A stretch of 64,000 bases of DNA, taken from positions 1 to 64,000 of the forward strand of contig BCJJ01000025.1 in the NCBI GenBank assembly GCA_039545355.1, in the 5' to 3' direction. Positions within the stretch are counted from its first letter, which is position 1. Every line of letters begins with the position of its first letter. This DNA comes from Trichosporon coremiiforme (lineage: Eukaryota; Basidiomycota; Tremellomycetes; Trichosporonales; Trichosporonaceae). The position numbers and the translations under genes are program-made. The notes beneath the pieces are model-generated. The model had not been told where the DNA came from and did no database searches. It saw only the letters and a program-made list of their open reading frames with translations. This document shows positions 32,167 to 42,325 of the stretch, piece after piece.

Positions 32167-33653
32167 CTGGGTTCAGCTCAGCCCCTGGCTGTCAAGTTCA
32201 CAAGTTCGCTGGGCCGCTGCCTCTGTGTGGCACGTCCGTCTTTCTTGTGAAGAGGGAAGGGGCTGGTATCAGCTGATGTAGCGATGCCGGAAGTTCATCG
32301 ACACCGATTTGCGGATGTGAGCGAGCGTGGAGTCGCTTGAGCGGCTGATTCCGACTGATATCAGCTCACTTGTCGACTTCCCAGTCCACATTTCGGCTGA
32401 TCTGGTCTCGCTTCGTGCCTCCTGGCTGTTCCGATGCAGGAGCAGAGCAGCAGGATGGCGCTGAGGTCAGCTACGGGTGCCGAATCCCAGCTTACGTCCT
32501 TTCTTCCGACGCGTGCGAGTGCTAGAGACAGCGACGTGTCAGCTAACAATCGACGAGGCAGCTGGACCATAGTAGCACCGGGCCTGGGATCAGCTCCGAT
32601 GGTAGATGTGGAGCTCACGAGCCTGGCCAGCAGTCAGCAAGCGTGGTGCACGAGTGCTCGGCATACTCTGAGATGAACTCGTTGGTGTTCTTTGAGCTCA
32701 CCGTCTGATCATCAGCTCATGGCACAAGTGCAGCCAGCTGAACCGCTCCTCAGCGTGAAGTTAGAGCTTTCGACGAAGAGACTGCGGCTTGCGGCCTTAC
32801 TCGCGTACCTCGACAAGAGTAGGATGTGTTGGGTGAGCGGCAGTGCCGAGCTCAGCTAGCGACAGAAGGAACTAGCTTACGAGCCCGCAGGATTCGAACG
32901 CGCCACTGCATTCAGCTCCTCCGCATTGCGCGACTGGGCTCACGGCACGTGCGGTCAGCTGAGTTCCATGTATGAAGAAAACTTACGAAGTCCGTGTGCG
33001 CCTGCGTCAACGCAAGACAAGCAGCGAGATATACCCCCGCGATACTGCGTGAGGGGCTGGTGTCAACTTTCAGTCCCGTTGGGAAGCCCACGAACCTGAC
33101 CCTCAGCGTGTCGACGTGGGGAGAAGGCAGTGTTCAGGTACACAGTCTGCTCTCAGCTTGGAAGGGTCTGACAAGCTCACGGCCTGTTCATCAGCTTGAG
33201 TTCCCGCCACGTAGCTACACTTTTGGGGGCTGGGGGATCAGCTCAAAAAACGGGTGGGGAGCTCACAGGTCTGCTACTCACTGGACGCTGTTGATGTATC
33301 CTGCGTTGCGAGGTGGGGCTGGGATCAGCTGAAGGCGGTGATCATAGCTCACAAGCCCTGGAGCGGCATCACGCAGACTCGCGCAGCTAGCAGACTGCGC
33401 TCAGGCTTCGTCACAGCTGGAAAGCTCACGAGACCTTGGCATCCGCTGATCACCGATGAGGGAGGCGCTTACCTTGCCAGAGAGTGACTGGCCTCAGCTC
33501 GCAGATGTTGAATGAACTCACGAGCCCTGGCATGAACTGGACGTCAGTAGGAGGGTAGCTGAGCTCCCTCGTGGGTGCCTGCGTTCAGCTCAAGATAAGG
33601 ACTGAGCTCACGATATCTGGCATCAGCCCAACGTGATGGAAAGGACGGCAAAC
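32167..33653 (-). other. dense array of intron-like modules (candidate micro-exon locus)
   Basis: On the minus strand I count at least fourteen modules of 33-38 nt running from GTGAGC, GTAAGC or a near variant to a CTGA-NN(N)-CAG end, e.g. 33617-33653, 33579-33611, 33488-33521, 33435-33472, 33395-33429, 33319-33352, 33230-33266, 33147-33180, 33057-33091, 32906-32943, 32668-32701, 32584-32618, 32461-32495 and 32167-32201. Many begin GTGAGCT and have AGCTGA before the acceptor, a shared extended consensus. Intervals between them are 5-90 nt, two being only 5 nt. A 112-codon open frame (33989-33654) precedes the first module and could be exon 1. One simple splice chain stays open for about 30 codons and then meets a stop, so coding is unproven. 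No family recognised. Confidence 0.5.
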
Positions 33654-34019
33654 CTTGCCCGTGTGAGCCTGCGTGGACAGTGCAGCGTGGATGAGAGGGT
33701 GATGCGGTGTGAAGAGGTGAGGTGTGTTAGTTGCTGCTTGACGTGGAGCCTGCACAGCATGCATGGGAGCAGCCGTTGGCGTCGAGTTTAGATGCAGCGG
33801 CGAGGGCGCAATGCTGCGAAGCGAAATGTCCATAGTTGCGTCAGATGTGTCAGTAACATGCGGATCGATCTGGGCGTTGGAGTCCGATCCGTCAGTGTCG
33901 AGGTCATGGCCAGTGACGGTGCTTAGTTCTTCCCTCCAACGTGCGCCGTCAGTTCTTCCTTCCTTCCTAGCAATCGCAGCAGAGCACAACTTCAGACAAT
34001 CTTCATACGCGTACTACAT

Positions 34020-34554
34020 CTACTGCTTGTCCTGGATGGGGATGTCCTTGCCGGTGGCCTGGATGTTAGCTCAGGTGTGGGGTTGGGGAGCGAAAAGAAC
34101 GAGGACTCACCGACTTGTAAGCCGAGCGGACACCGTCCGAGATCTTCTCGGTCGTCGCGACGTCCTGGCCGTAACCGAACTTGTTGAGGACACCGGAGAC
34201 GCCCTTGTCTGGGACGGTCAGCTGGGTTCGGCGGACGGAGGTGGCAACTGGTCTTCCTCGGCGTTGTCATCCGACCCGGGATCGGTGGATGACAAGCAGC
34301 AGAGAGAATGGAGTGGGCCAAAGTCGACAGGGAAGGGTCAAGAGCACGGCTCGGCACCCCGCCGCTCTCGCCACTCTCTGTCGTTGTTACTCACCAAGAG
34401 CATCCTGCTGGCCGGTAGACTGGCCGGGCTGGGGGGCAGCCTGCTGGCCCTGGGCGGGGGCAACCTCGCCCTGCTGGGCGGGCTGCTGAGCACCGGCAGC
34501 GGCACCGCCCACACCGCCGAGAGCGCCCTTAGCCTGGTTGAGGAGACCGTCCAT
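34020..34554 (-). CDS. small conserved fungal protein, possible stress role
   Basis: Exons 34554-34395, 34208-34111 and 34058-34020, with introns of 186 and 51 nt, give 98 residues. The first half is Gly/Ala/Gln-rich (MDGLLNQAKGALGG...), the second half holds the conserved block LNKFGYGQDVATTEKISDG and ends ATGKDIPIQDKQ. This C-terminal block is shared by short fungal proteins I know only as uncharacterised and often abundant. The first intron is unusually long for this window. No signal or membrane segment. Confidence 0.8.
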
Positions 34555-36202
34555 TGTTGGTATGGTTGATGTAGTTTTGGTGGTGAGTGAGAGATGGAGA
34601 AAGTGACACGCAGCCTCTTGTTCTACTTATAAGTTGCCTGGGTGAGTGAAGAGTGGGACCTGGACCCGGGTGAAGCGCAGCAGGTCCGCACGACGGTTCA
34701 CGCGCCTACACGCCTACACGCTGCAGCTGCCAGCCAGCCATGGAATCGTGGATCGCTGAGAGGAGTGAGTGTGACAGGCGTGAGATCTGAGGATCTCCAG
34801 GGGAAGAGGGGATGACGTAACTTCGATCGCCGGCGCGTAGTGCCAATCAACGCGTCGCAGCACACAATTCATTCGTCTGCACGGCGGCTCATCCCTCATC
34901 CCGCATAATGCTGGCCAGACTGAGCAGTGCAGTGCAGTGCAGTGCAGTGCAGTGCAGTACTCGGAACGCAATGCACCAATCCAATGCCAGTTATGCATTT
35001 CTCGTCACAGATCTCTGCTCGAGCTTAATGCGCAGGTTAGGATGGTATGACCAATCCTACATTGCTGAGGTTCAACCAACCGTAGTGAGGGCGACTGGGT
35101 GAGTGCTTGGGTGAGTGAGTGCCGACGACATTTGCTTCCGGAAAAAGGCCCCCACTGAGACAACCGTGGGAGGACCCCGTTTCGGCTGGCGGCATTTCAA
35201 TCAGTCGCCACTGTATTGAGTCTAGCTCAGTGCGGCAACTCGACATCAGCCATGCAGAATGCATGTTTCGCTCGAGGGACAGCGGATGGCGAGTCAAGCT
35301 TGGAAGCTCTTGATAGCCGCGTCATCTGAGCTTTAGCTTGCAGGTCACACACGCCCGTTGCCCAGCATAGGCAGACAATCAGCAAGAGTCAGGTACCTGC
35401 GTAAGCACTCATCCAGGCAGCTCGCAATCGGGCTCGTCAAGGTCTCAAGATCACAGACCACTAAGAGTCAGGAGACCGAAGAGTTCTGGGTTCACTCATT
35501 CATTCAGAGAGATTTCAGCCCTCCTGAGCTCAAGATAACGGTCCAGTCCGTGAACCAGATTTCAGCTCGGACTGCCCCGATAAGCTGCTGAATCGATCGC
35601 CCATCCACGACTAACCACCTACCAGTATTCGTGCACAGACTGCACGGACTGGCATCTAATCTTCTCCACACTCCACACTCCACAAGCCCAGTAGTCTTAC
35701 TTGTCTCATGTCGTTGCCACCAGCTGCGCGAGGCTGTGGGGTCCCCTGGGGGAGGCGTCCCCGCTCTCCGTCGCCCGCCCGCCCCCAGGTCTAACTAAGG
35801 CTCGGCAATCGGGGTAGTCCGAGGAGCTCGGGTATTTACCGCCCACCCAAAGCTGGGACACTAACCGGCACTTGTCACCGTTAAGCGACTTTTGCGACAA
35901 AGGAGACCGAGTGCTCCGTGTGCTCCCATCTAACTTGCTACTGTCCTTGCACTCTCGGCTGCCTGTGCGTTTTGGTTCTTTTGTTCGACTCTCGGACTCT
36001 CGGTCTCTTGATACACGCTCCCTCGCTACCCCGCCCCGTCACTTGCCCCGCGACCACACGGACGTCCAGACTACCCCTTCGTGTTCGGCCTATCTCTCCT
36101 TTGACCGCGCTTGGCCGACTGCCTTGGACACACGTCTATCCTTTCCCCACACAGCTCCTCACAGCTCTTCACAGCTCCCTTGACTCCCTCCAATTCCCCG
36201 CC
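34555..36202. other. 1.65-kb divergent intergenic region
   Basis: Promoters of the small protein (left) and the mitochondrial carrier (right). It contains a pentanucleotide repeat at 34925-34958, GTGAGTG-type words near 35100, a CTCCACA triplet repeat near 35670 and a pyrimidine-rich leader before 36203. No gene supported. Confidence 0.4.
34925..34958. repeat. AGTGC pentanucleotide microsatellite
   Basis: About six to seven AGTGC units in tandem. Confidence 0.9.
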
Positions 36203-37260
36203 ATGTCAACAACAGCAGCCCCCCTCCCCGCCCTCGCGATGCAGAAAGACCTGCACCCGGCCCAAGAGCTCGGTCTGAAGTGTCTGCTAGCGGGCATCTC
36301 GAACTCGGTCTCGGCGAGCGTAACCAACCCCGCAGACCTCGTCAAGGTCCGGCAGCAGCTGTACATCAAGCAGGGCTCTGGCCTGTCCCCGGGCTTCTTC
36401 TCGACGCTCGTCGGCATGATCCGGAACGAGGGGTTCCTGAGTATCTACAACGGTGTCAGCGCCAGTATTCTGAGGGAGATGAGCTAGTGAGTGTTTACGT
36501 GTATGCTCGGCGGGTCGTCGGCCTGTCTGGTTCCTGTCGGAACTGCCTGTCAGGTGGAACGCGGAGCAGAAGAGGGGAGACCAAAGAAGAGCAAGAGAGA
36601 GCCAGCTTTGCTGACATGAGTTCTGGAATCCGCTTCGGAGCCTACGACCTCTTCAAGTCGGGCATCCTCTCGCTCTCCCCCGGCCTGGACCCGCACAGCG
36701 TGTTCGTCAAGCTCGGCGCAGGAATGGGCTCGGGCATGCTGGGCAGTGCGATCGCGAACCCCGCCGACGTGCTCAAGGTCCGCCTGCAGGCTATTGGTGG
36801 TTCCCAGCTCGGCCTGATCGGACAAGCGAGGGCCGTGTACGGCGAGCACGGCATTCCGGGCTTCTACCGCGCCGTCGGACCTACGATCATCCGCGCCGGA
36901 ATCCTGACCGCGTCCCAGCTGGGATCCTACGACGTCGCGAAACATTTCGTCCGCACGCACCACTCTCACATCCTGCCCGAGGGCAAGTTCACGACGCACC
37001 TTGCCTGTGCCGCCTTTGCCGGGTTCGCGTGTTCCGTCACGTCCGCGCCAATCGATACGATCAAGGTGCGCATGATGAACGACAAGGTGGACCAGTACAA
37101 GGGCGCGCTGGACTGCTGCTGGAAACTGCTGAGGAATGAGGGCCCGCTCGCGCTGTACAAGGGATTCTTCGGATGCTGGATCAGGCTCTGGCCGCATACC
37201 GTCATCTCCGTAACGCTGTTTGAACGGCTCAGGGCTTATATGGGTCTGAACCCGATCTAA
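36203..37260 (+). CDS. mitochondrial carrier (SLC25; dicarboxylate/uncoupling-type)
   Basis: Exchanges metabolites across the inner mitochondrial membrane. Exons 36203-36486 and 36621-37260 around a 134-nt intron give 307 residues in three repeats of about 100. Each repeat shows the carrier signature: NPADLVKVRQQ, NPADVLKVRLQ and APIDTIKVRMM. The splice forms REMSYSGIRFGAYDLF, matching oxaloacetate, dicarboxylate and UCP-like carriers (RxxTYxxIRxGxYD). Transported compound not determined. Confidence 0.9.
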
Positions 37261-37298
37261 TCGCGAACTGACGCAGCGGGAGAGAAGAGGAGAAGACG

Positions 37299-37329
<31 letters not shown>

Positions 37330-37639
37330 CCTCAACGGCACTTAGAGAGCAGGGAGCATGGGCGCCACCAGTGGCGCGTGTTGTACTGTCTTGTACGTAT
37401 TATGAATCTCATGACCACACGATGCCGTAGGCCGAGCAGCGCGTAGGCGTAGGCGCGGCGGGGTGAGTAACCGGTTCGTCAGTGGTATGTGGTATGACTG
37501 GTGTGTGATGCACTTCCGATTCATTTCCAGACTGCTTTTCTACATTTGCTGGCGAGGGCGGCCCAGCCTGTCCAGGACTTAGTCGCGGTTCCTGCCGCTC
37601 ACAATCTCGGATCTCGCTTTGCTCGACCGAACATCGCGC
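37261..37639. other. convergent intergenic stretch with GAGGAC repeat
   Basis: Between the ends of the carrier and TspO genes. A GAGGAC hexamer is repeated about five times at 37300-37328; GTAGGCG repeats lie near 37440. Shared 3' region, no gene seen. Confidence 0.5.
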
Positions 37640-38523
37640 TCACTTCTTCGCAAGCGTCTCAGCGGTCGTGTTGTTCCAGTTGAGGTAGACAATGCCCGCG
37701 TTCAGGTACGTGGCGTACGAGACCCAGAGCGCGTAGGGAACAAGGAGGTACTTGGTGTTCGGGTTCGTGTCGAGCTGGCTCATCTTGCCCGTCATGTCCC
37801 AGACGAGGCCGGCGAGGATGCCAATGTTGCCGAGTGCGAGGAGGGGGTGCTTGAGCTGTGGGGTTAGCTATGAGCTCGGAGCTCGAGAAGCGGGCGTGAG
37901 CCGGTGGGGCGTGAGCCGGCGGGGAGCAAGCGGCGTACACGGCCGGCGGCCACATGCTGTGGCCACTCTCCCCGCGCAATGAGATCACGAGTTCGTACTC
38001 ACGCCGTACCTGGTGATGTCAGCTTGGCGTCCAGTCCGACCACGCGCCGTTGGCTCTACTCACATGGTAGGCATCCAAAGCAGGTTCAGGCCGAGCTGGA
38101 CATAGTATTCGCCGAGGGCGTTCTCGGCCAGCGCCTTCGTGTCAAACGTAGCGCCCATGTCGATGGCGGTGCTGCAGAGGTAGGACGCGTAGCCCATCAT
38201 GCCGTAGAGCGCGGTCCAGACGGGGGCGAAGGCGGCGTCGCGGGGCGCGCCGGGCGGCTGCTTGAGACTCTTAGCCCAAACCGACTGCGGGTCGACGCTA
38301 AAGCCGGACGCGATGCCGAGGCCGATCGGGAGGCCGACTAAGATGTCAGTTCACGATCAGCGGCGAGAGGGTAGCCGGGGGTGGGGAGCGTTGGCGTGGG
38401 GTCTTGGCTATCCAAACAAACACGCTCCGTCTGGTCTGCTTCGCAGTCGGAGCTGAGGAACGACTCACCAGCAAGGAAGGGGTTGCGCGCAACGTTGAGG
38501 AGGATTTCGGGTACGGGCGCCAT
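37640..38523 (-). CDS. TspO/MBR family membrane protein
   Basis: Translocator-protein homologue, usually in the outer mitochondrial membrane, binding porphyrins and sterol-like ligands. Exons 38523-38469, 38337-38064, 38009-38003 and 37855-37640 give 183 residues with five membrane spans. Family motifs: the PPGAPRDAAFAPVWTALYGMMGYASY block, LNLLWMPTM and LVPYALWVSYATYLN. Exon 3 is only 7 nt (GTACGGC), needed to join MPTM to YGLKHPLLAL, with perfect GTGAGT donor and CCAG acceptor on either side. Introns of 131, 54 and 147 nt are longer than those of most genes here. Function in fungi is poorly defined; heme or oxidative-stress roles are proposed for the family. Confidence 0.9.
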
Positions 38524-39044
38524 GGTGATTGATGCTTGGTTCTGCTTCTGCTTCTCTCCACTCGAGGCATGTTTATATACTACTCCCACCGTCTAGGTTG
38601 CTGCGACGCGCGCGTCGGAGCTGAAGGGGGAACGGAGGGAAGAAAGAGAAACGGGCAATGTGACCCGGATGGCCGATGATGTCATCGTCATCTGTCGCTG
38701 TCGGCCCAGGCTCATTTGGGGCTGGGCTCACATCAGCCGCCGACTGGTTGTTGTGACCCTGGTGCTCCCCTTGCTCTGGCCCTCTAGGCAAAGATCTGCT
38801 GCATCCCGCGACAGGATGCACGAATGGATGAGAGGACACTGACACCCGATCGCGGACGGGGACGGGGACGGGGTTGGGTAGATGTGATTCGGCAACCGTA
38901 CCGTATCTGATAGCCATGTTACATCAGAGGCTTGCCGTGCCGGCCGGTGACGCATTGTCAGCGGTGCTCTCTCTCTCTCACCAACCCTTCAATCCGCCAG
39001 ACCGTGCTGTCCACACGTGCCAATGCCGATGCAAATGCATGCTG
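38524..39044. other. intergenic, no feature seen
   Basis: 521 bp upstream of the TspO gene and downstream of the hydratase gene. A GGGGAC tandem (38860-38873) is the only structure noticed. Confidence 0.4.
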
Positions 39045-39971
39045 CTACGTCTGCCACTCCGGCTTCCTCTTTTCGAAGAAAGCCTTAATCCCCTCCTGGG
39101 CATCATCAGCCCTCGCGTGGAGCGCCATGACTCTCCCAGTCCATCGGGCAGCCTCCTCATACCCGTCACCCGGGGAGTTGATCCCAATCTGAGTCCAGTA
39201 CGCCCATTTCCCAAGCGCCGTCGGCTGTCCCGGCCCCTTCGCCAGTGTGTCAATGACCCAAGCGACACGCTCTCTGAACGCCTTCCCGGCTGTGTCCGTA
39301 CTCTCCGCGTGCTCTGGGATGGGGACGATGTCGATGAACCCTGAGGCATTGGCCTCGGCAGCCGTGATCTGCTCCGCGGTCGCAAGCAGGCGATACGTCA
39401 GCCCGTTCCCCAGGCGGCGCGAGACGGCGGTGGAAGGAGAGGTGCAGGGAAGTCCGATCGTGGCCCCGGGAAGACGCACAGGGGTATCGGCGAGCGCAAT
39501 GGGGTAATCGGCAGTCATGGCGAGCTGGAACCCGGCGGCGGTCGCAAACCCTTGGATGGGGGCGACGACCGGTGCCGGACTGTGTCGGATCAGGTGCATG
39601 ACCTCGGCACATAAGGCGAAGGTCTCCTTCACCTCCTCGTGCGGCAGCTTCGCGAGTTCCTTCAGATCATGGCCAGAGGAGAACACCGGACCCTCGGATC
39701 GGAGCACGAGCACGTTCGGCAGCGTAGCGCGCTCCTCGCGCCATCGCTTCGCAGAGAGGAGCCAGTCGAACTCGGGGTCGCTGGCTTCCAGTTTCTCAAG
39801 GTGGCCGGGGTCGAAAGTGGGCAGGATGAGCAATCGGCCAGAGGAGCCGGTGAGGGCCGAGGTGAGCTGGGATTTCAGATCGCGCAGGACAGCGAGCGAG
39901 AGCGCGTTTCGCTTCGCTGCATTGTTGATCGTGATGTACGCTGCCTTGGCTGGGAGGGCGGGGAGCGTCAT
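39045..39971 (-). CDS. enoyl-CoA hydratase/isomerase family protein
   Basis: Crotonase fold, 308 residues in one exon. Motifs: NNAAKRNALSLAVLRDL near the N-terminus, the oxyanion-hole region VFSSGHDLKELAKLPHEEV (about 95-113) and the second block VVAPIQGFATAAGFQLAMTADYPIAL with LPGATIGLPCTSP. The Gly-Phe-Ala-Thr-Ala-Ala-Gly loop differs from the usual Ala-x-Gly-Gly-Gly, and no clear pair of catalytic Glu is seen; this resembles the ECHDC3-like group, whose reaction is unsettled. The 20-residue insertion after the first block is unusual. No clear targeting signal. Confidence 0.85.
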   Translation of the reverse strand: MTLPALPAKAAYITINNAAKRNALSLAVLRDLKSQLTSALTGSSGRLLILPTFDPGHLEKLEASDPEFDWLLSAKRWREERATLPNVLVLRSEGPVFSSGHDLKELAKLPHEEVKETFALCAEVMHLIRHSPAPVVAPIQGFATAAGFQLAMTADYPIALADTPVRLPGATIGLPCTSPSTAVSRRLGNGLTYRLLATAEQITAAEANASGFIDIVPIPEHAESTDTAGKAFRERVAWVIDTLAKGPGQPTALGKWAYWTQIGINSPGDGYEEAARWTGRVMALHARADDAQEGIKAFFEKRKPEWQT

Positions 39972-40511
39972 GGGGGCACACGTGGTGACGGTGGCGAGTG
40001 ATGGAGTGGAGAGGACATTGGCCGCTGGTGGCGTGATGAGACGCGGCGCCGAACATCGGCTAACTCCGGGTATGCTCGGTTACCTCTTCCTCTACGCCGA
40101 AGTCTGCGCGCTGCCGTTCGCGTTCACGTTCATGAAGGCACGCTGACCGAGCGCGGGCCTCGGTGATGTCCAGTCGATAGATAAGATACCGCTTCAAGCG
40201 CGCACTGATCCACAGCTTCATAGCTCAGGTCACGGCCCAGGCCCAGCCCGCCTCCACCTGCACCACTGGGCCTGAGGAAGTGCTACTTCTGATGTTGACT
40301 GATTGTGCATGTACAAGATGATTACTTAACCCACTTATGGCCGGCCCCAGAGCACCGAGCGGCGCAGATTCAGGGCTCAATGCGGCTGTTGAGCGACATA
40401 CTAAAGGAGACTAAAACTGGAAAATGATGGTGACAGCCGGACAACGCAGCGGCTGCGGATGTGGCACAACGCCGCAAACCCTCCTCACGACTTTGCAACT
40501 CGATTTCTCGC
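39972..40511. other. intergenic, no feature seen
   Basis: 540 bp covering the hydratase promoter and the 3' flank of the sugar transporter. A short ORF continues to 40146 but is antisense-driven. No regulatory element recognised. Confidence 0.4.
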
Positions 40512-42325
40512 TCACTCGTCGAGGTCGTCGACCTCCGTCTTGGAGAACTTGCGCGCAGAGATTCGCCTTTCGAAGAGCACGTCGATTTCCCTCATCGAGC
40601 GTCCACGCATCTCCGGAAGACACCAATAAGACCATGCCAGTGCCAGAGCGCAGGAGACGGCCCAGAAGAAGGCGCTCTTGGGACCAAGGTTCCACGCGGT
40701 CGGGTTCATGAAGTAGGTGTTGAGGACACCGCCGACGATGGATACGATGTTGTAGGCGTTGCGCGCGAGACCGACCGACTTGGAGCGGAGACGCGACGAG
40801 GACACCTCGCCGACGATACAGTACGTGAGGGGGCCGATGGTGAAGTCATAGGTGAAGACGAAGATCATGACGAGAGCCGACTGGCCCCACTTGGCGTTCG
40901 AGTCGTGGGTGAACGCGAGACCGCCAATGATGAGCAGACAGACAAGCATGACGAACATGCCCGAGACGAAGGGGATGCGGCGGCCGAAGTAGGTCAGGGT
41001 GATCCAGGAGAGGATGGTGCCCGCGAACGCCATAAAGGTGACACCGAGGTTCATGTTGAACGAGTTGTTCGAGTCCATGCCCGCGCGCTGGAAGAAGTAG
41101 ACGGCCTGGCCACAGAGCGACATGCCGCAGAGCTGCTGGCACATCCAGGTCATACAGCCGATGATCGTGCGGCGCAGGTCAGTGCCCTTGAAGCAGTCGA
41201 GGTAGGAGGTGCCGGAGCTGTGGTCGATCTCGATCTGGTTCGTGCGCACCATCATGGCGACGGTCGCGTCAACGTCGACGGTGGAGCCCTTGGCAGCGAG
41301 GCGGCGCACGCTCTTCTTGGCATCCTCGAGGCGGCCCTTGCGGACGAGGTACCACGGCGATTCCGGCGCGCAGGTGACGAGAATGAAGAGCGGGATCGGC
41401 CACGCCCACTGCACCGCGAACGCGACCTGGTACGCGCGGTCGCCCTGGATGTTGTTGGCAGCGCGGAGAATGCCGGCGGCAATGATCTGGCCAATGACCC
41501 AGCAGAGGTTGACGTAAGTCGTGAGGTAGCCGCGGAGACCGATGGGGGCGACGTCGGACGCGTACGAGACAGCCGAGGACGAGAAAGCACCCCAGGGGAG
41601 ACCACAGAGGAATTCTCCGATGAAGAGGACCTCGACCGTAGGAGCGAAGAAGACGATGAAGATGAAGCCGGTGAGCATGACGAGGCCGACCTGGAGCGTG
41701 CGCTTGTAACCCCAGCGGTCCTGCATGATGCCCGCGAAGAAGATACCGCTGGCCCGTTAGCGCCATTCCACAACACAAAGCATAGCCGGGCTGCGAGGAG
41801 CGGTGTCCGGATTGGGACACGGGACAGATCTGCGTGACCAACGGCCGCCCATGCGGGAGTGTTGCAGTGACTCACATGAGGCAACCAAAGTTGGGCGCCT
41901 GGTTAACAGCGAGCTGCCATGCCGGCGTGAGCTGGTAGTCGGGCTGGCCGTCGATCATCTCGTTGAATTGGCCGAACTTCTTGCGGAACTGGTTCAGACC
42001 GAGCACGTTGCCGAGGACGGCCGTGTCGTAGCCCTCCATGACTGGTTGTCAGACGCTGCGGACCGGGGGTTGACTCACTGATAAGGAGCGAGATGGCGAA
42101 AGACCAGAAGGCAGCGGTCGGGTACGCCTTGAGCGAGCCGATGAGGCCGAGGGAGCGCTCGGCGTCCTCGGCCTTGATGGCGTCGGCGCGGATCGCGTCC
42201 CACTCGGTGACGCCCTTGCCGTCAATGACCTCGACGTGAACGGCCATGTCCTTGTCGTCCATGCCGAGCTTGTCGTCGGTGCCATACGCGATGACGGGGG
42301 CGTTCGTCTTCTCGACGTCGACCAT
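40512..42325 (-). CDS. MFS alpha-glucoside/maltose-type sugar transporter
   Basis: Proton symport of an oligosaccharide or sugar. Exons 42325-42079, 42041-41876 and 41748-40512, with introns of 37 and 127 nt, give 549 residues. Splices form MEGYDTAVLGNVLGL (TM1) and GCLIGIFFAGIMQDRWGYKR (TM2-3 loop). PESPWYLVRKGRLEDAK, YFFQRAGMDSNNSF and YCIVGEVSSSRLRSKSV follow the order seen in fungal maltose permeases. The long acidic N-terminus (about 80 residues) is usual for that subgroup. Its leader contains a 12-bp tandem repeat. Confidence 0.9.

Noticed and set aside
32881..32945. possible tRNA T-loop (attcgaa word on the plus strand)
   Set aside because: Flanking bases do not pair as a T-stem and no anticodon arm or acceptor stem can be drawn.
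40461..41837. 458-codon open frame on the plus strand
   Set aside because: It is antisense to the MFS sugar transporter and shows the same shadow-frame composition (long runs of Glu, Asp, Arg and Val).
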